A stretch of DNA of 43,447 nucleotides, taken from positions 1-43,447 of the IMG/VR virus record IMGVR_UViG_3300008120_000094. One strand, given 5' to 3'. A program made the position numbers and the translations under genes. The notes beneath the pieces were generated by a model that did not search any database, was not told where the DNA came from, and saw only the letters and a program-made list of their open reading frames with translations. Numbering within the stretch: the first letter of the stretch is position 1; each line of letters starts with the position of its first letter. This stretch comes from a virus. This document shows positions 41,696 through 43,447 of this stretch, one piece after another.

Positions 41696-42616
41696 ATGAC
41701 AGACATATATACAGAAGAGCAAATTAGAAGAGTATTAAACGGAATTGGCGTAGATGTTGAGGCTGAGTTTGGTAATGAACTAATTGTGTATTGTCCTTAT
41801 CATAATAATAGTAGAACTCCTGCAGGAGAAATATCTAAAGAGCATGGTAGGTTCTTTTGTTTTGGATGTCAAGTAACCAAAAGTTTAGAAGAGTTTGTTA
41901 TGACTATATCCAATAGGACATACTTTGAGGCAGTTCGATATATTCGTAGCAAGGGTCAAGAAACAGATCTTACTAGTGTAATAAATAAAACACTTTATAG
42001 TCCACCTGACTTTGTTCAGTATGACGAACTACTTATTAAAAGATTAAATAATCAGGCTATGGAATCTCCTAGGGCAATTAGATATTTTGAAGGTCGTAAG
42101 ATTACAAAAGATTCTATGATCAAATTTAGCCTTGGATATTCAGAAAAACAAGATTCAGTTACAGTACCAATGCATAATCACGAAGGAATGTGCCTGGGCT
42201 TTGTTGCTAGAACAATCGAGGGTAAAGAGTTTAAGAATACTCCAGGTCTTCCAAAAAGTAAGATACTATTCAATCTTAATAGAATTAAAACATCAAGCAT
42301 TGTATATGTCGTAGAATCATCATTTGATGCAATACGATTAGATCAAGTAGGTTTCCCAGCAGTTGCAACTCTGGGTGCTAATGTGTCTGTATCACAAATC
42401 AGACTATTAGAGAAGTACTTCAACAACGTTGTACTAATAGCAGATAATGATGAAGCAGGAATTATCATGACAGAAAAGTTAATTGAAAAACTTGGATCAA
42501 TGGTAACTATTGTTAATCTAGATAAAAAATATAAAGACATAGGTGATATGGATGATGATTCAATCAGAAAACTTGAGTTTCAGTTTGACAATTCTATATC
42601 GGCTATGCTAAAATAA
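41696..42616 (+). CDS. dnaG: DnaG-type primase
   Basis: A 306-aa primase. ATG 41696, 1 nt after the helicase stop, is preferred over an ATG at 41648 inside the helicase gene. The N-terminal zinc-binding domain has Cys33, His36, Cys55 and Cys58 (CPYH and CFGC). The TOPRIM domain has Glu207 (VVESSFDAI) and the DxD motif at Asp250/Asp252 (IADNDEAG). It makes RNA primers for the fork. The protein is shorter than bacterial DnaG (about 600 aa) and lacks the C-terminal helicase-interaction domain, a common phage form. Confidence 0.92.
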   Translation: MTDIYTEEQIRRVLNGIGVDVEAEFGNELIVYCPYHNNSRTPAGEISKEHGRFFCFGCQVTKSLEEFVMTISNRTYFEAVRYIRSKGQETDLTSVINKTLYSPPDFVQYDELLIKRLNNQAMESPRAIRYFEGRKITKDSMIKFSLGYSEKQDSVTVPMHNHEGMCLGFVARTIEGKEFKNTPGLPKSKILFNLNRIKTSSIVYVVESSFDAIRLDQVGFPAVATLGANVSVSQIRLLEKYFNNVVLIADNDEAGIIMTEKLIEKLGSMVTIVNLDKKYKDIGDMDDDSIRKLEFQFDNSISAMLK

Positions 42617-42640
42617 ATATAACAAACAAAGGAGAAACAC

Positions 42641-43297
42641 ATGAGCGTAGTAAAGGGACTCAAAAATATTAATGCCCTGCTCGACAAGCCAAAGTATGAT
42701 GAAAACTCACCAAAGGTAAAGTGGCTTAAACTTGCCGACGGTCAATCAGTAAAAATTCGTTTCATTGAAGAACTAGATGAAGACTCTGCAAACTATAATG
42801 CAGAACGTGGTCTTGCACTAGTTGTTAAAGAACACACAAATCCAAAGGACTATAAGCGTAAGGCTGTAGACACAATGGAATCAGAAGGTCGTGACTGGGC
42901 AGAAGAGATGCACCGCAAGGATCCAAAGGCTGGCTGGAGAGCACGTCTTCGTTTCTATTGCAACGTTTTGGTAGATGACGGCATTGAAGCACCTTATGTT
43001 GCAATCTGGTCAATGGGTGTTAGCAAGCAGTCAGCATTTAACACAATTCGTGAGTATGCTCTTGAAACAGGAAGCATCTCAAACGTACTCTGGAAAGTAA
43101 AGCGTAATGGTCAGGGAACTGAAACATCTTACACAATTATTCCAGGTGCTCCAGACAAGGAACCTTTTGACTGGGCAGAAGTAAAACCATATCCTCTAGA
43201 ACTAGCATTGAAGAAAATTCCATATGCTGAGCAAGAGGCATTCTATTTGGGCTTTGACGGTCCATCAACTTCTTCTGCTACCAACATCGACTGGTAG
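42641..43297 (+). CDS. Single-stranded DNA-binding protein, T4 gp32-like
   Basis: A 218-aa protein. The N-terminus (KGLKNINALLDKPKYDENSP, VKWLKLADGQSVKIRFIEEL) and DWAEEMHRKDPKAGWRARLRF are typical of the gp32-type OB-fold SSB found in actinophages and aquatic phages. It lacks the zinc-ligand set of T4 gp32. It coats single strands at the fork and interacts with helicase, primase and polymerase. A strong AAAGGAG (42628-42634) lies 6 nt before the ATG, matching the high level required of an SSB. Confidence 0.85.
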   Translation: MSVVKGLKNINALLDKPKYDENSPKVKWLKLADGQSVKIRFIEELDEDSANYNAERGLALVVKEHTNPKDYKRKAVDTMESEGRDWAEEMHRKDPKAGWRARLRFYCNVLVDDGIEAPYVAIWSMGVSKQSAFNTIREYALETGSISNVLWKVKRNGQGTETSYTIIPGAPDKEPFDWAEVKPYPLELALKKIPYAEQEAFYLGFDGPSTSSATNIDW

Positions 43298-43300
43298 TAG

Positions 43301-43447
43301 ATGAATTACGTAGGCTTACACGTACATACACACTATTCATTATTTGATGGTGTTGCTACTCCAGAAGAATATATAGACCGAGCAGTTGAACTTGGTATGC
43401 CAGCATTGGCTATCACAGATCACGGAACCTTATCTGGGCATCGGGAA
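43301..43447 (+). CDS. dnaE: DNA polymerase III alpha subunit, N-terminal part (3' end outside window)
   Basis: The first 49 residues of a C-family polymerase: GLHVHTHYSLFDGVATPEEY and LAITDHGTLSGH give the PHP domain metal-binding motifs (HxH and DHG). This is the bacterial-type replicative polymerase. It follows the SSB stop by 3 nt; no strong Shine-Dalgarno is visible, so coupling is likely. The window cuts the gene off, so completeness and polymerase active site cannot be judged. Confidence 0.92.
   Translation, partial: MNYVGLHVHTHYSLFDGVATPEEYIDRAVELGMPALAITDHGTLSGHRE

Overview
The window is a segment of the genome of a long-tailed double-stranded DNA bacteriophage (siphovirus). It holds most of the virion genes and the start of the replication module. 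The base composition is AT-rich and all but one gene lie on the + strand. A Gram-positive, probably actinobacterial, host is inferred: the tail carries a LysM protein, the lysin has a Sec-type signal peptide, the ribonucleotide reductase is the B12-dependent class II enzyme, and promoters are extended -10 elements with several apparently leaderless starts. The low GC would fit a phage of low-GC aquatic Actinobacteria, but the host cannot be fixed from the sequence alone.

Layout. 1-1653: two tandem glycine-rich tail proteins, then a bidirectional terminator. 1715-2266: a secreted lysozyme-like endolysin on the - strand. 2410-8153: six small to large tail-fibre/adhesin genes built from shared, duplicated modules, ending with a protein that has an Mtd-like N-terminus. 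8300-10330: class II ribonucleotide reductase. 10366-14022: a 1218-aa structural protein with lectin-like regions. 14041-18539: small protein, portal, prohead protease-scaffold and major capsid protein, closed by a strong terminator. 18630-21657: head-tail connector and tail-completion genes. 21735-22373: major tail protein, closed by a cUUCGg terminator. 22446-23518: two paralogous tail-assembly chaperones. 23541-31208: a 2555-aa tape measure protein. 31208-39244: distal tail, tail tip, LysM and fibre-like proteins. 39260-43447: zinc ribbon, MerR-like HTH protein, two small proteins, DnaB helicase, DnaG primase, gp32-like SSB and the start of a DNA polymerase III alpha subunit.

The genes form two working groups. 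The first builds the capsid and a very long non-contractile tail with many candidate receptor-binding proteins. The second makes dNTPs and replicates DNA. No terminase, integrase, holin, tRNA, CRISPR array or insertion sequence was seen; the terminase must lie outside the window, which is unusual because it normally sits just before the portal.

The most striking signal is regulatory. Twelve + strand sites and one - strand site carry TGnTATAAT-type extended -10 promoters with no common -35 box. Each sits just before a gene, and at least five place the expected transcription start on or next to the AUG with no ribosome binding site. Other points worth attention are an internal start with a perfect Shine-Dalgarno inside the protease gene (a separate scaffold protein), a duplicated pair of tail chaperones in place of the usual frameshift, and a 16-bp palindrome overlapping an extended -10 inside the HTH gene.
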